The notes under the pieces were generated by a model. The model was not told where the DNA came from and searched no databases. It worked only from the letters and a program-made list of their open reading frames with translations. From Mucilaginibacter rigui (GTDB taxonomy: Bacteria; Bacteroidota; Bacteroidia; Sphingobacteriales; Sphingobacteriaceae): a stretch of DNA of 64,000 nucleotides. Both the position numbers and the translations under genes were made by a program. Location: NCBI RefSeq assembly GCF_014773275.1, contig NZ_JACWMW010000001.1:682001-746000 (forward strand), written 5' to 3'. This document shows positions 9,375 to 17,840 of this stretch, piece after piece (positions within the stretch are counted from its first letter, which is position 1; each line of letters starts with the position of its first letter).

Positions 9375-9945
9375 AGTACAATGCTACATCGGCAATATTT
9401 TGCATTACCTGCCTGCCTGCGCCCGAACGTGCTGTTACCCTTAAAGCGCTAATAGTAGCAAAAATAAATTGTGCTATAGCGCGTGATGATAGCGGGTTTA
9501 AAACCTGGCCGCTTTGCCGTCCCTTTTCAATGGCGGCTACAAGTGCATCTTCTACGCTTTGGTTATTTGCAGTTACTATGTCGTTTATTTCCTGGTCCTG
9601 GCCTGAAAGCTCCACGGCGGTATTCACCATAAAACAACCTTTTTTCATGGTATCGGCCATGTCTTCATCTATAATATTATTAAAGATCTGTTTGATGGTT
9701 TCGCTAATATCCTGCGATTGCTGAAGCGTATTAAGCATAAGCCCGGTACGCTGCTGCTGATACATTTTGAGCGATTTGGTAAACAATGTACGCTTATCAG
9801 TATAGGTGTTATACAAGCTGGACCTGTTAATGCCAAGGCCGTCAACAAGGTCCTGCGCTGATGTGGCATGGTACCCTTTCTTCCAGAATATATTCACCGC
9901 TTTTTCCAGCAATTCATCTTCATCAAAATCCTTTTTACGTGGCAT
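9364..9945 (-). CDS. TetR/AcrR-family transcriptional regulator
   Basis: 193 residues. An N-terminal helix-turn-helix domain contains ATSAQDLVDGLGINRSSLYNTY, followed by a helical ligand-binding region with GCFMVN, common in regulators of this type. It lies 54 bp downstream of an SDR gene transcribed in the same direction. The SDR promoter region carries a 26-bp perfect palindrome (10838-10863), a plausible operator. I infer that it represses the SDR gene and itself in response to a small electrophile or hydrophobic compound. Confidence 0.85.
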   Translation of the reverse strand: MPRKKDFDEDELLEKAVNIFWKKGYHATSAQDLVDGLGINRSSLYNTYTDKRTLFTKSLKMYQQQRTGLMLNTLQQSQDISETIKQIFNNIIDEDMADTMKKGCFMVNTAVELSGQDQEINDIVTANNQSVEDALVAAIEKGRQSGQVLNPLSSRAIAQFIFATISALRVTARSGAGRQVMQNIADVALYSLK

Positions 9946-9999
9946 AGCATTATCAAATAATAATTAACAAAATTGGTGTAAAATAGGCTGTTGGGCCAA

Positions 10000-10755
10000 T
10001 TAATAAGTAACCGCGTTAACAGTTAAGCCACCGTCAACAACAAGTTCGGTACCGGTTATAAACGATGCATCGTCAGAAGCCAGGAACCTTACCACGTTGG
10101 CAATTTCTTCGGGTTTAGCAAAGCGTTTTAATAAAATGCGTTCGCCTAATATTGTTCCAAAGCCACTCACTTCTTCTTGGGTTAAACCAATTTTGCCGTA
10201 AAGCGGGGTGGCAACCGGGCCGGGCGATACCGCGTTTACACGGATACCGCGTGGGGCAAGCTCTACAGCCAATACCTTGTTCAAAGATAGAGTTGCTGCC
10301 TTACTGGCCGCATAAACACTGCTGTTTGGCATAGCTAAGGTTGCATTTACCGATGTGTTGAACACAATAGATGCACCATCATTTAAAATAGGGATGAATT
10401 TTTGAACGGTGAAATAAACGCCTTTCAGGTTCAGGTCTATTATGCCGTCAAAATGCGCTTCGGTAGCACTTTCAACCGGGCTAAAATTGGCTACGCCTGC
10501 ATTCAGGAACAGGATATCAACTTTATCAAATTGGGCTTTAACCTGGGTCACTAATTCGTCTATCTGGCCCAATTGCCCCTGGTCTGATACGATACCGGTA
10601 ACGCCAAGTTCATCAGCTGCTTTGGCTACTGCATCTTTATTGCGGCCGGTGATGATAACGTTTGCGCCTTTATCGGCTAATTCTTTTGCTGTTGCGTAAC
10701 CAATACCGCTGTTACCACCTGTAACTACGGCTACTTTGTTTGTTAAAATTTTCAT
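10000..10755 (-). CDS. Short-chain dehydrogenase/reductase
   Basis: 251 residues of classical SDR layout: the NAD(P)-binding TGGNSGIG near residue 13, NAGV at about 87, catalytic Ser in the FNTSVNA strand, the YAASK catalytic pair, and the PG-x-V-x-T segment after it. The substrate cannot be told from sequence. It is followed by a TetR regulator and preceded by the palindrome at 10838-10863, so it is probably inducible. Confidence 0.88.
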   Translation of the reverse strand: MKILTNKVAVVTGGNSGIGYATAKELADKGANVIITGRNKDAVAKAADELGVTGIVSDQGQLGQIDELVTQVKAQFDKVDILFLNAGVANFSPVESATEAHFDGIIDLNLKGVYFTVQKFIPILNDGASIVFNTSVNATLAMPNSSVYAASKAATLSLNKVLAVELAPRGIRVNAVSPGPVATPLYGKIGLTQEEVSGFGTILGERILLKRFAKPEEIANVVRFLASDDASFITGTELVVDGGLTVNAVTY

Positions 10756-10837
10756 TGTTATGAGTTTATGTGTGTTTTTGTGATTTGATAAAGCAAATAT
10801 AAACGTTTTGAAATGTTCGTTCCAAATTAAATCAAAA

Positions 10838-10863
10838 AATAATGAAACGATCGTTTCATTATT
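10838..10863. promoter_or_regulatory. 26-bp perfect palindrome, probable TetR operator
   Basis: AATAATGAAACGA is followed immediately by its exact reverse complement. The site lies 83-108 bp upstream of the SDR start codon and just downstream of the NDH-2 gene. A weaker palindrome with the same flavour (around 10806-10825, containing GAAATGTTCGTTCC) lies between it and the gene. Size and symmetry suit a TetR dimer or dimer pair; the regulator encoded at 9364-9945 is the obvious candidate. Confidence 0.7.
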
Positions 10864-10872
10864 GCAATTCTA

Positions 10873-12177
10873 TTACACTCCCGACTTAAATATCATCCTA
10901 AACGACTGATCGCGGCTAATATAAGCCACAGCCCAGTTGTATAAAGTGCGCAGTTTATTGCGGTAGTTTACCAACGATATAAGGTGGATAAACAGCCACA
11001 TAAATAATGCGATGATGCCACGGAAATGAACCTTGTGCTTAAACAGGTCAACCACCGCCTTGTTACGGCCTATAATGGCCATATCGCCTTTGTCAAAGTA
11101 TATAAAAGGTTTTAAAGGCTGGCCTTTGGCCATGGCTATAAAGTTATTGGCCAGGGTTTTGCCTTGCTGTATGGCAACCTGGGCTATCTGCGGGTGGCCT
11201 TTCGGGTAATCAGGGTCGGTAGTGAGTATACATGCATCACCAATAGAATAGATGTTCTCTAAGCCCAGTACTTTATTATGCTCGTCGGTCATCATACGCC
11301 TGCCGGGGCCAAGGCTTGTTGCAGGGATGCCCTCAAAGGTATTGGCGGTAATGCCCGCCGCCCATATCAGGGTGTTTGATTCTATCACTTCGCCGTTTGA
11401 TAGCAGGATCTTGCCATCAACATAATCATTTACGTGCAGGTTTAGCTTAACTTTTACACCAAGTTTGGTTAGTACGTTATATGCTTCCTGGTGCGTTTTC
11501 TCGCTCATGGCGCCAAGCAGGGCAGGGCTGCCGTCAACAATGTAAATGCCGCCCGGCTGGTTGATCAGTTCGGGGTAATCTTTAGGGAAGATGTAATTCT
11601 TCATCTCGGCCAACATGCCCGATACCTCAACACCGGTTGGCCCGCCGCCGGCTACAACTATGGTAAGCAGCTTTTTACGTTCAATGGGGTCTTTGGTAAT
11701 GGCAGCTTCCTCAAGTGTTTGTAATAAGGCGTTACGCATGCGCAGGCCATCGTCAATGGTTTTCATCGGGATGGCGTTCTTCTCTATATTCTCGTTGCCA
11801 AAAAAGTTTGTTTTGGCGCCGCTGGCAAATACAAGATAATCGTAATCCAGTTCGCCGTCGTTTAAATAAATGGTTTTGGTAACCGGGTCTATCTTTACGG
11901 GTTCGCCCATCCGGAAACGGATATTATCCTTACGGAAAAGTTTGCGGAAAGGGTAGCTGATGCTCGATGGCTCTAAAAAGCTGGTTGATACCTGGTAAAG
12001 CAGCGGGGGGAAATAATTGTAGTTGTTTTTATCAACCAGGGTAACCTGGTAGTTTTTATTTTTTGCCACGTTTTGTGCAAAGTTAACACCGGCAAAACCG
12101 CCCCCAATAACCACAATTTTTTTAGCAGTTACGGGTTGGTTACCTGTGAAAGCTGTAGGGTTAGAAAGATCGCTCAT
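10873..12177 (-). CDS. ndh: Type II NADH:quinone dehydrogenase (NDH-2)
   Basis: 434 residues with two dinucleotide-binding motifs: GGGFAG near the N terminus for FAD and VVAGGGPTGVE in the middle for NADH, plus AAGI-type FAD contacts (LIWAAGITAN, IYSIGDAC). The C-terminal end has a hydrophobic, basic segment (IALFMWLFIHLISLVNYRNK) expected to bind the inner membrane. It oxidises NADH and reduces menaquinone without pumping protons. Transcribed alone, downstream of the rpoD unit. Confidence 0.9.
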   Translation of the reverse strand: MSDLSNPTAFTGNQPVTAKKIVVIGGGFAGVNFAQNVAKNKNYQVTLVDKNNYNYFPPLLYQVSTSFLEPSSISYPFRKLFRKDNIRFRMGEPVKIDPVTKTIYLNDGELDYDYLVFASGAKTNFFGNENIEKNAIPMKTIDDGLRMRNALLQTLEEAAITKDPIERKKLLTIVVAGGGPTGVEVSGMLAEMKNYIFPKDYPELINQPGGIYIVDGSPALLGAMSEKTHQEAYNVLTKLGVKVKLNLHVNDYVDGKILLSNGEVIESNTLIWAAGITANTFEGIPATSLGPGRRMMTDEHNKVLGLENIYSIGDACILTTDPDYPKGHPQIAQVAIQQGKTLANNFIAMAKGQPLKPFIYFDKGDMAIIGRNKAVVDLFKHKVHFRGIIALFMWLFIHLISLVNYRNKLRTLYNWAVAYISRDQSFRMIFKSGV

Positions 12178-12308
12178 TTGTGTAAGTTTATGTTTGTCAC
12201 CGTTATAAATGACGATGTAAAGGTACTTATTGTAATTTATACACTATGTATGTTTCCTTATATTTTACACAGTGTTGATGATGCATAATTAAGCAATTTC
12301 CCGGCCAC

Positions 12309-12347
12309 AAAAAAACCGCTTTCAAACAATTTAAAAGCGGTTTTTTT
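12309..12347 (-). terminator. Intrinsic terminator of rpoD
   Basis: AAAAAAACCGCTTT and AAAGCGGTTTTTTT form a 14-bp stem with an A/T tail on both sides, 25 bp after the rpoD stop. It can work in either direction, but only the minus strand has a gene ending here. Confidence 0.85.
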
Positions 12348-12371
12348 AATATCTCTGCAGGTTAGCAAATA

Positions 12372-13229
12372 CTACAAGTATGATTGCAGCGCGCCACTAC
12401 GCGATGATTGTTTGATGCGTTGCAGGGCTTTATCTTTTATCTGGCGTACACGCTCGCGGGTAAGCACAAATTTTTCGCCTATTTCTTCTAAGGTATGGGT
12501 ATGGTTATCGCCCAGGCCGTAAAATAACATCAGCACTTCGCGGTCGCGTTCACCTAATTTAGACAGGGAACGGCCAAGCTCGGTAGCTAACGAATCATGG
12601 ATCAAACCACTATCGGTTGATGGATCATCATTATGCATAACATCAAGCAAGGTACCTTCTTCACCTTGTTGAAAAGGAGCATCGATAGATACCTGGCGGC
12701 CCGAGTTACGTAACGAGTCGGCAATTTTCTCCACCGTAGTTTCCAGGCATTCTGCCAGTTCTTCGGGTGTAGCTTCGCGTTCAAGTTCCTGCTCAAGCGA
12801 TGATTGTGTTTTCCTGATCTTGCTCAGGGTGCCTATCTGGTTCAATGGCAAACGTACCGAACGCGATTGATCTGATATGGCTGATATAATTGATTGGCGG
12901 ATCCACCAAACGGCGTACGATATAAATTTGAAGCCTTTGGTCTCATCAAAACGGCGGGCGGCTTTTATCAGGCCAAGGTTACCCTCGTTAATCAGATCGC
13001 CAAGGGTAATGCCCTGGTTTTGGTATTGCTTTGCAACCGATACCACAAAGCGTAAGTTAGCTTTGGTAAGGCGCTCTAAAGCGGCCTGGTCGCCTTCACG
13101 TATTTTTTGTGCCAGGATAACTTCTTCCTGTGCTGTAATGAGGTCTACTTTACCGATCTCTGTTAAGTATTTATCAAGCGATTGGGTTTCGCGGTTGGTA
13201 ATGGATTGACTTATCTTAAGTTGTCTCAT
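12372..13229 (-). CDS. rpoD: Primary RNA polymerase sigma factor RpoD/SigA
   Basis: 285 residues, the short primary sigma of Bacteroidota that lacks the long N-terminal region 1.1. Region 1.2 ([13 protein letters not shown]), region 2 with the -10 recognition and melting segment ([17 protein letters not shown]), region 3 and region 4 ([19 protein letters not shown] helix-turn-helix) are all visible. It directs RNA polymerase to housekeeping promoters, which in this phylum carry TAnnTTTG at -7; several such boxes occur in this window. Confidence 0.97.
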   Translation of the reverse strand: MRQLKISQSITNRETQSLDKYLTEIGKVDLITAQEEVILAQKIREGDQAALERLTKANLRFVVSVAKQYQNQGITLGDLINEGNLGLIKAARRFDETKGFKFISYAVWWIRQSIISAISDQSRSVRLPLNQIGTLSKIRKTQSSLEQELEREATPEELAECLETTVEKIADSLRNSGRQVSIDAPFQQGEEGTLLDVMHNDDPSTDSGLIHDSLATELGRSLSKLGERDREVLMLFYGLGDNHTHTLEEIGEKFVLTRERVRQIKDKALQRIKQSSRSGALQSYL

Positions 13230-13331
13230 TTAATAGGGCTAATGCGGCACCGGGTGCCTGCGATTAAATAATATATTAAACTTTAAAAGAGCGGGGGAAG
13301 GGCGTTTTAAATAGCCCTTGAAAAACATAAA

Positions 13332-13360
13332 AAGCATTCTCCGGTTTAGGGAGAATGCTT
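13332..13360 (-). terminator. Intrinsic terminator of the cold-shock gene
   Basis: AAGCATTCTCC and GGAGAATGCTT form an 11-bp stem with a 7-nt loop. On the minus strand it is followed by a T-rich run. It lies 22 bp after the cold-shock gene. Confidence 0.85.
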
Positions 13361-13382
13361 CACGATCATTTATTATAGTGTG

Positions 13383-13574
13383 TTAAGCTATTTTAACTTT
13401 TACCGCGTTAGGGCCTTTTTTGCCTTCTTCAACTTCGTATTCTACAGTATCGTTTTCGCGGATGCGATCAACTAAACCTGTTGAGTGTACAAATACTTCT
13501 TTGCCACCGTTACTTGGGGTAATGAATCCAAAACCCTTTTCTTCATTAAAAAATTTTACTGTTCCTTGTTGCAT
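13383..13574 (-). CDS. Cold-shock domain protein (CspA family)
   Basis: 63 residues, the full length of a single cold-shock domain. RNP1 (KGFGFI) and RNP2 (VFVH) are intact, so it should bind single-stranded RNA and DNA. It acts in the cytoplasm as an RNA chaperone. Single-gene unit with its own -7 box (13595-13602) and terminator. Confidence 0.96.
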   Translation of the reverse strand: MQQGTVKFFNEEKGFGFITPSNGGKEVFVHSTGLVDRIRENDTVEYEVEEGKKGPNAVKVKIA

Positions 13575-13594
13575 TATATTAATTTAAATAGTGA

Positions 13595-13602
13595 CAAATA
13601 TA
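13595..13602 (-). promoter_or_regulatory. -7 promoter box (TATATTTG) for the cold-shock gene
   Basis: On the minus strand the sequence is TATATTTG, an exact match to the Bacteroidota TAnnTTTG box, 21 bp before the start codon. No clear TTG element is seen at the expected -33 position. No Shine-Dalgarno sequence is visible. Confidence 0.55.
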
Positions 13603-13671
13603 CCTTTAATTATTCACATTAAATGGCATAAATAAATTATTGATACACTTTTACTTATAAAATAAACTTTT

Positions 13672-13890
13672 TTGTAAGGAAAATGACTCATAGCCTACAA
13701 AGCATACAGAGGTTAACTTTACAGCATCAGGTTACTATAAGGTGTGTATGTTTATATAACGGTATAGGGCCGGTAATTGTTTTGTCAACCTCATATCACA
13801 TTTTGTTACATAAAATACACGCGCCTGTTTTTTACGTTTGTATACTTGCAGGCATTAACGGGCCGGCACCTAAAATTTATATGAAAAAAA
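13672..13890 (+). repeat. Duplicated msrA promoter region, copy A (orphan)
   Basis: From 13772 to 13890 this is identical, bar one base, to 16372-16490, which runs into the msrA start codon. The 100 bp before that is also related but diverged (both copies begin TTGTAAGGAAAATGAC). The copy includes a TACGTTTG box at 13833-13840 and the first codons ATGAAAAAAA, but no msrA follows. An ORF at 13683-13967 through this copy is incidental. Between the copies lies the 2.4-kb insert with the immunity-like gene. Confidence 0.85.
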
Positions 13891-14035
13891 AACCGCACCT
13901 AACGCTCGCACAGGCGTTTCCGCGGAGGCTTAAATCAGGTAAATTCTTTGCAGCCCACACAAGTTGAAAATTTTCTATGTTTTGGGTTGAAGCCGCAAGC
14001 TTTGACCAGTAGGGGGTACCCCGCAGTTATATTAT

Positions 14036-14626
14036 TTAGTACCTGAAAAAACTATTTATGCTTGTGTTATCAGGCCATACGTAATCTATCAACCACTTGT
14101 CTTTGCCTTTAGTCAATTGAAAAATCATATCAACATTTTTCTTAAAGTTTATACCAACAAGAGCCTTATTGTATATAATTAGAATTTTAGTGATTTTAAA
14201 TTTTCTTAAATTTTCTAATATTTCCTCGGGTTCGAAAGTATTGAGTACGATGTCCTTATCTAATCCATCTATTTTGATTAATTCTCCTTTTTTAGGTTCT
14301 TTTCCAATGAATTTTTCATAATACTTAAAATATTCTTTTAACTGCCCAATATATAGTTCCGAAGTAAAACCACTATTTCTAAAATTATTAAAATAGGTTT
14401 CTAAGCTATCACGATCAAAATAGGTTTTCACGCTATCTTTCCCATCATATCGGGGAACAAAATATTTTTCACCTAATTTTTCTTCTCCACCAGCTTTATG
14501 CCACTTTAAAAAGTTAATACAGGTTTGTTTTATTTGAGCTTCTTCAGTCTGATTTTTTGTTTTTTGGGCAAAAGCAAATGAGTAAAAAAATATAAGTGAA
14601 AAAATTATTGATGTTGTTTTTTTCAT
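14036..14626 (-). CDS. Secreted protein, DUF3828/NTF2-like
   Basis: 196 residues beginning MKKTTSIIFSLIFFYSFAFAQ, a signal peptide ending AFAQ. The mature part starts with a helix (EEAQIKQTCINFLKWHKAG) and ends with strand-rich KDKWLIDYVWPDN, the general outline of DUF3828/NTF2-like periplasmic proteins; the family call is by resemblance only. It is AT-rich and Lys/Asn-rich compared with msrAB next door, suggesting recent acquisition with the insert. Confidence 0.6.
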   Translation of the reverse strand: MKKTTSIIFSLIFFYSFAFAQKTKNQTEEAQIKQTCINFLKWHKAGGEEKLGEKYFVPRYDGKDSVKTYFDRDSLETYFNNFRNSGFTSELYIGQLKEYFKYYEKFIGKEPKKGELIKIDGLDKDIVLNTFEPEEILENLRKFKITKILIIYNKALVGINFKKNVDMIFQLTKGKDKWLIDYVWPDNTSINSFFRY

Positions 14627-14645
14627 TATTCTATAATTTAATGCT

Positions 14646-14877
14646 TTAACCGATCAAAGTATCAGATGCTGTGTCTGCTTGAAATATATTAATCCTATCG
14701 AGTTTGGCTTTATGTGTCGCACCAATATAATAACTTAGCAAAACATCGGCAGGTGACGATATCTGATCATTTTGGCCCTCTGTATTTTGTCGCGTTTTGG
14801 TTTGCGCAGCAAATACATTTATTAAGCATAGCGTTAAAGCAAAAAAATAGCCCCTTACATTAAAATTAAAATTTCAT
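14646..14877 (-). pseudogene. Small secreted protein, frameshifted near its start
   Basis: Removing one T from AAATTTTAA just after the ATG at 14877 opens a frame of about 76 residues: MKFNFNVRGYFFALTLCLI, then FAAQ as signal cleavage site, a short Gln/Asn-rich mature part and a stop at 14646. As it stands, translation from that ATG ends after three codons. It may be a decayed start of a larger secreted toxin or a broken small gene. No family recognised. Confidence 0.4.
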
Positions 14878-15115
14878 TGGATTATACTATTTACTATTTA
14901 TGGAGTAAAGGGATTTTCATTGTGACAGCTAAGGTGGTTACTATATAAAACAATATTTTATATAGTAAAAGCAAAATGTTGCGGCTCTTTTTATAGAGTT
15001 TAATATCGAGTGTTTTTTGCCTATTATAATTATGATTGCGAACTTTCCTGTAAAAAAGTTACTCCCGTAATTCAATAATCGGTTTTATCCGGCTGATATA
15101 TAAGTAAGTCATATG

Positions 15116-15889
15116 TTAGATTACCTCTTTAATTAAGTATTTAATATGATTACTCATATCCTCTGTGCTTTGGTATTTAGTAATATCAAAGTCCATGATA
15201 GCTTCTCCATTAATTATTAATTTATATACATAATTGCTATCTCGCCAATCTACCTGTTTAATTTTGATAGTATTAGATTCGTTTTGATATGTAATAAACC
15301 ACACCAAATTTTTGTAAGGGGGAGAATCCTCCGAATCTTCTATCAATTTATAACCTTCTTTTAGCAAAAAAACAGTCGCTTTTTTTAGTCGAAACGAAGG
15401 GTTATTGTCCTGTGTATAAGATGATATATCAATGTTGAACTTTTGTTTATAATAATCTATTTTAATTTGCTTTAAAGCGGTTATATTAAACCACTCTATA
15501 CTACAAAATGTATTTTTATTCAAGTGTAGCAGCTTGCATGTATTTTCAATAACCGATTCTCTTCCAACTAAATTGTGGCTGAAATCATCTTCGTTATAAT
15601 TAGTAATTTCTGATAATAATGCTAAATCGGTTATACTTATGCAGTTTTTTGCATCATTATATCCGGCCCAATCTTTAATTTTCCTTCTAATAACAACACT
15701 GATGTACTCGTTACTATCGGCCAATGCTATCTCAATTTTTTTATTATTCGGCTCACTAGTGTACTCAATTAGATAGTAATTTTTATCTTTTTCTAACTCA
15801 TCTACCCTTGTAGTTTTTATATAACCACAATTGTTTAAAAAAGATAGCTTTTCAGTAATTAGATTCGTGCTTTCTATGATATTTATCAT
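15116..15889 (-). CDS. Putative immunity protein, unknown family
   Basis: 257 residues, no signal peptide, Asn/Lys/Ile-rich. The N- and C-terminal halves repeat the same outline: FL..GY, an acidic stretch, a strand ending YTSEPNNKKIEI or YQNESNTIKIKQ, then DS-x-YV or DSNEYIS. This suggests an internal duplication. The start codon overlaps (ATGA) the stop of a short frame at 15886-16008 that looks like the C-terminal end of a polymorphic toxin. A cytoplasmic two-domain protein immediately after a toxin tail is the usual layout for an immunity gene. Function inferred from position. Confidence 0.5.
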   Translation of the reverse strand: MINIIESTNLITEKLSFLNNCGYIKTTRVDELEKDKNYYLIEYTSEPNNKKIEIALADSNEYISVVIRRKIKDWAGYNDAKNCISITDLALLSEITNYNEDDFSHNLVGRESVIENTCKLLHLNKNTFCSIEWFNITALKQIKIDYYKQKFNIDISSYTQDNNPSFRLKKATVFLLKEGYKLIEDSEDSPPYKNLVWFITYQNESNTIKIKQVDWRDSNYVYKLIINGEAIMDFDITKYQSTEDMSNHIKYLIKEVI

Positions 15890-16008
15890 TTATAAACATA
15901 ACTCCTTTCCATCATATAATACGGGCTCCTGCTTGTCCTGCTTTTATCAATACCAATATCAATTATAGAATATCCCTGACTTATTTTTTGTTGGATTGGC
16001 AAAATGTC
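15886..16008 (-). pseudogene. C-terminal remnant of a polymorphic toxin (tentative)
   Basis: A 40-codon open frame without a start codon ends in TGA overlapping the next gene's ATG. The peptide reads ...GYSIIDIGIDKSRTSRSPYY then MMERSYVYK, a pattern like the last strand and helix of the nuclease-fold tips that end Rhs-type or other contact-dependent toxins. Upstream the frame is closed by a stop and nothing similar continues. If right, the body of the toxin gene has been lost and only tail plus immunity remain. Confidence 0.4.
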
Positions 16009-16277
16009 TTATGTGCCGTCATGTACATAACTTCGCCGCTCATCAGCACCCACGTTTAGATAATAAATGATGTGAACGTCCACTCGCGCGATAGCCCGGC
16101 AATGTGAACGCTTGAAGGCAAAGTAGTTTAATACCTCACATAAAGACGCGATAAATTTATTTCTCTTTCGCGTATTCGCGTAAAAAACCTCTGTGAACTT
16201 CGTTTTTTTCTATCCGCACTGCCCGACAACTATAAATGTATTAAATACCAATTAAATACATAGTCCTAATAATTCCC

Positions 16278-16490
16278 TTGTAAGGAAAATGACCGGCTAT
16301 CTACAAAGTGAGTGAGATTGGTTTACAGCATTGGCCGCTATAGTGGGTATTTATATGTTACCTGTACGGTTGGTAATTGTTTTGTCAACCTCATATCACA
16401 TTTTGTTACATAAAATACACGCGCCTGTTTTTTACGTTTGTATACTTGCAGGCATTAACAGGCCGGCACCTAAAATTTATATGAAAAAAA
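16278..16490 (+). repeat. Duplicated msrA promoter region, copy B (functional)
   Basis: Matches 13672-13890. It contains TACGTTTG at 16433-16440, fitting the -7 consensus, about 40 bp before the msrA ATG at 16481. The longer open frame that starts upstream at 16331 is an accident of this region, since the same peptide would be encoded by orphan copy A. Confidence 0.85.
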
Positions 16491-17116
16491 TAACGTTTCA
16501 AATAGTACTATTACTTACTACCTGCTTTACGGCTTTTGCGGGTACAGCCAACATTGCTGTTAGTGATACCAAAGCCAAATTAGATACCGCAACCTTTGCC
16601 ACAGGCTGCTTTTGGTGTACCGAAGCAAAGTTTCAACAACTTAAAGGCGTTAAAAAAGTAGTTTCGGGTTTTAGCGGGGGCACAGTTGCCAACCCAACCT
16701 ACAAAGAGGTTTGCACCGGCACCACCGGCCACGCCGAAGCCTGTAACATTATTTACGACCCCGCGCAGATCACTTACGACGAACTGCTGCAAGCTTTTTT
16801 TGTAGCGCATGATCCTACCCAGCTAAACCGCCAGGGCAATGATGTGGGCACGCAATACCGGTCGGCCATATTTTACCATAATGCCGCCCAAAAGCAAAAG
16901 GCTGATTATTATATAAGCAGGCTTAATACCGAGAAAGCTTACAAAAGCAAAATTGTTACCCAGGTAGCGCCTTACAAAGCCTTTTACAAGGCGGAGGATT
17001 ACCACCAGGATTATTTTAACCAGAACAAAGGCAGCAACCCGTATTGTAAATATGTGATACAGCCCGAACTGGATAAGTTTAGAAAAGTATTTAAAAACAA
17101 ACTAAAAGATCAATAA
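16481..17116 (+). CDS. msrA: Periplasmic methionine-S-sulfoxide reductase MsrA
   Basis: Starting at 16481, the product begins MKKITFQIVLLLTTCFTAFAG, a signal peptide, so the enzyme is exported. The catalytic GCFWCTE motif is near residue 42, with Cys43 as nucleophile, and the EDYHQDYF motif is present. It reduces the S-epimer of oxidised methionine in proteins. msrB follows after 3 bp, giving a two-enzyme periplasmic repair unit for both epimers. The upstream frame to 16331 is rejected because it translates the duplicated promoter. Confidence 0.93.
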   Translation: MKKITFQIVLLLTTCFTAFAGTANIAVSDTKAKLDTATFATGCFWCTEAKFQQLKGVKKVVSGFSGGTVANPTYKEVCTGTTGHAEACNIIYDPAQITYDELLQAFFVAHDPTQLNRQGNDVGTQYRSAIFYHNAAQKQKADYYISRLNTEKAYKSKIVTQVAPYKAFYKAEDYHQDYFNQNKGSNPYCKYVIQPELDKFRKVFKNKLKDQ

Positions 17117-17119
17117 CCA

Positions 17120-17629
17120 ATGAGAGCAATATATATTACAGCCCTGCTGCTGCTGTGTTTTACCTGTACCTTTGCACAAAACCCCAAAAGCGACAAAGGG
17201 CACCAGAACAATCCATACTACTCTAACACCGATACGCGCCCCATTAAGGTAAGCAATGCCGAATGGAAAAAGATACTGTCGCCGGCTTTGTACGCTACTG
17301 CACGTAAGCAAGCCACCGAGCGCCCTTTTACCGGCCAGTTTTGGAACAAAAGTGCTAAGGGTACTTACTATTGCGCTGTTTGCGGTAACAAGTTGTTCCG
17401 GTCTGACGCTAAGTTTGCGAGTGATTGCGGCTGGCCAAGTTTTTATGAGCCTGTCAGGAAGAACAGTGTGATCTATAAGGTAGATAATTCCATCGGCATG
17501 CAGCGCACCGAAGTGATCTGTGCCCGTTGCGAATCGCACCTGGGGCATATATTTGATGACGGCCCCGCGCCAACCTATAAAAGGTTTTGCATGAATTCGG
17601 TTTCGTTAGATTTTCAGCCGGATAAGTAA
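17120..17629 (+). CDS. msrB: Periplasmic methionine-R-sulfoxide reductase MsrB
   Basis: 169 residues with a signal peptide ending TFAQ. Two CxxC pairs (CAVC and CARC) bind structural zinc; the catalytic cysteine is in RFCMNS (Cys157). It reduces the R-epimer of methionine sulfoxide and complements MsrA encoded just upstream. Which protein recycles them is not evident in the window. Confidence 0.94.
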   Translation: MRAIYITALLLLCFTCTFAQNPKSDKGHQNNPYYSNTDTRPIKVSNAEWKKILSPALYATARKQATERPFTGQFWNKSAKGTYYCAVCGNKLFRSDAKFASDCGWPSFYEPVRKNSVIYKVDNSIGMQRTEVICARCESHLGHIFDDGPAPTYKRFCMNSVSLDFQPDK

Positions 17630-17784
17630 TAGTTAACGCCAAAACCCCTGTTCCATTTTGTTCCGTTCGGGAAAAAACGCAACAGGGGCAAATTTATAAT
17701 TATTAGTACATGGGCTGTCTGATTAAAGCTGCTATTTGGCTTTTTCACAACTTTATCAGGCTGTAAGGGGCGAATCAAGGCCGA

Positions 17785-17822
17785 AAAAAGGCGAAAAAAA
17801 ATCCTGTTTTTTTCGCCTTTTT
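17785..17822. terminator. Bidirectional terminator between msrB and NmrA-like gene
   Basis: AAAAAGGCGAAAAAAA and TTTTTTTCGCCTTTTT form a long A/T-flanked hairpin with a short loop, placed between convergent genes. A weaker hairpin (CCCCTGTT...AACAGGGG, 17645-17688) lies closer to msrB. Confidence 0.8.
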
Positions 17823-17840
17823 CTTAAAGCGCTAAAAGGG

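Noticed and set aside
13683..13967. 94-codon ORF upstream of the inserted genes
   Set aside because: It translates the orphan copy of the msrA promoter region; its peptide matches the equally spurious upstream extension of msrA.
16331..16480. Longer N terminus for MsrA
   Set aside because: The extra 50 codons lie in the duplicated promoter; the ATG at 16481 gives a proper signal peptide.
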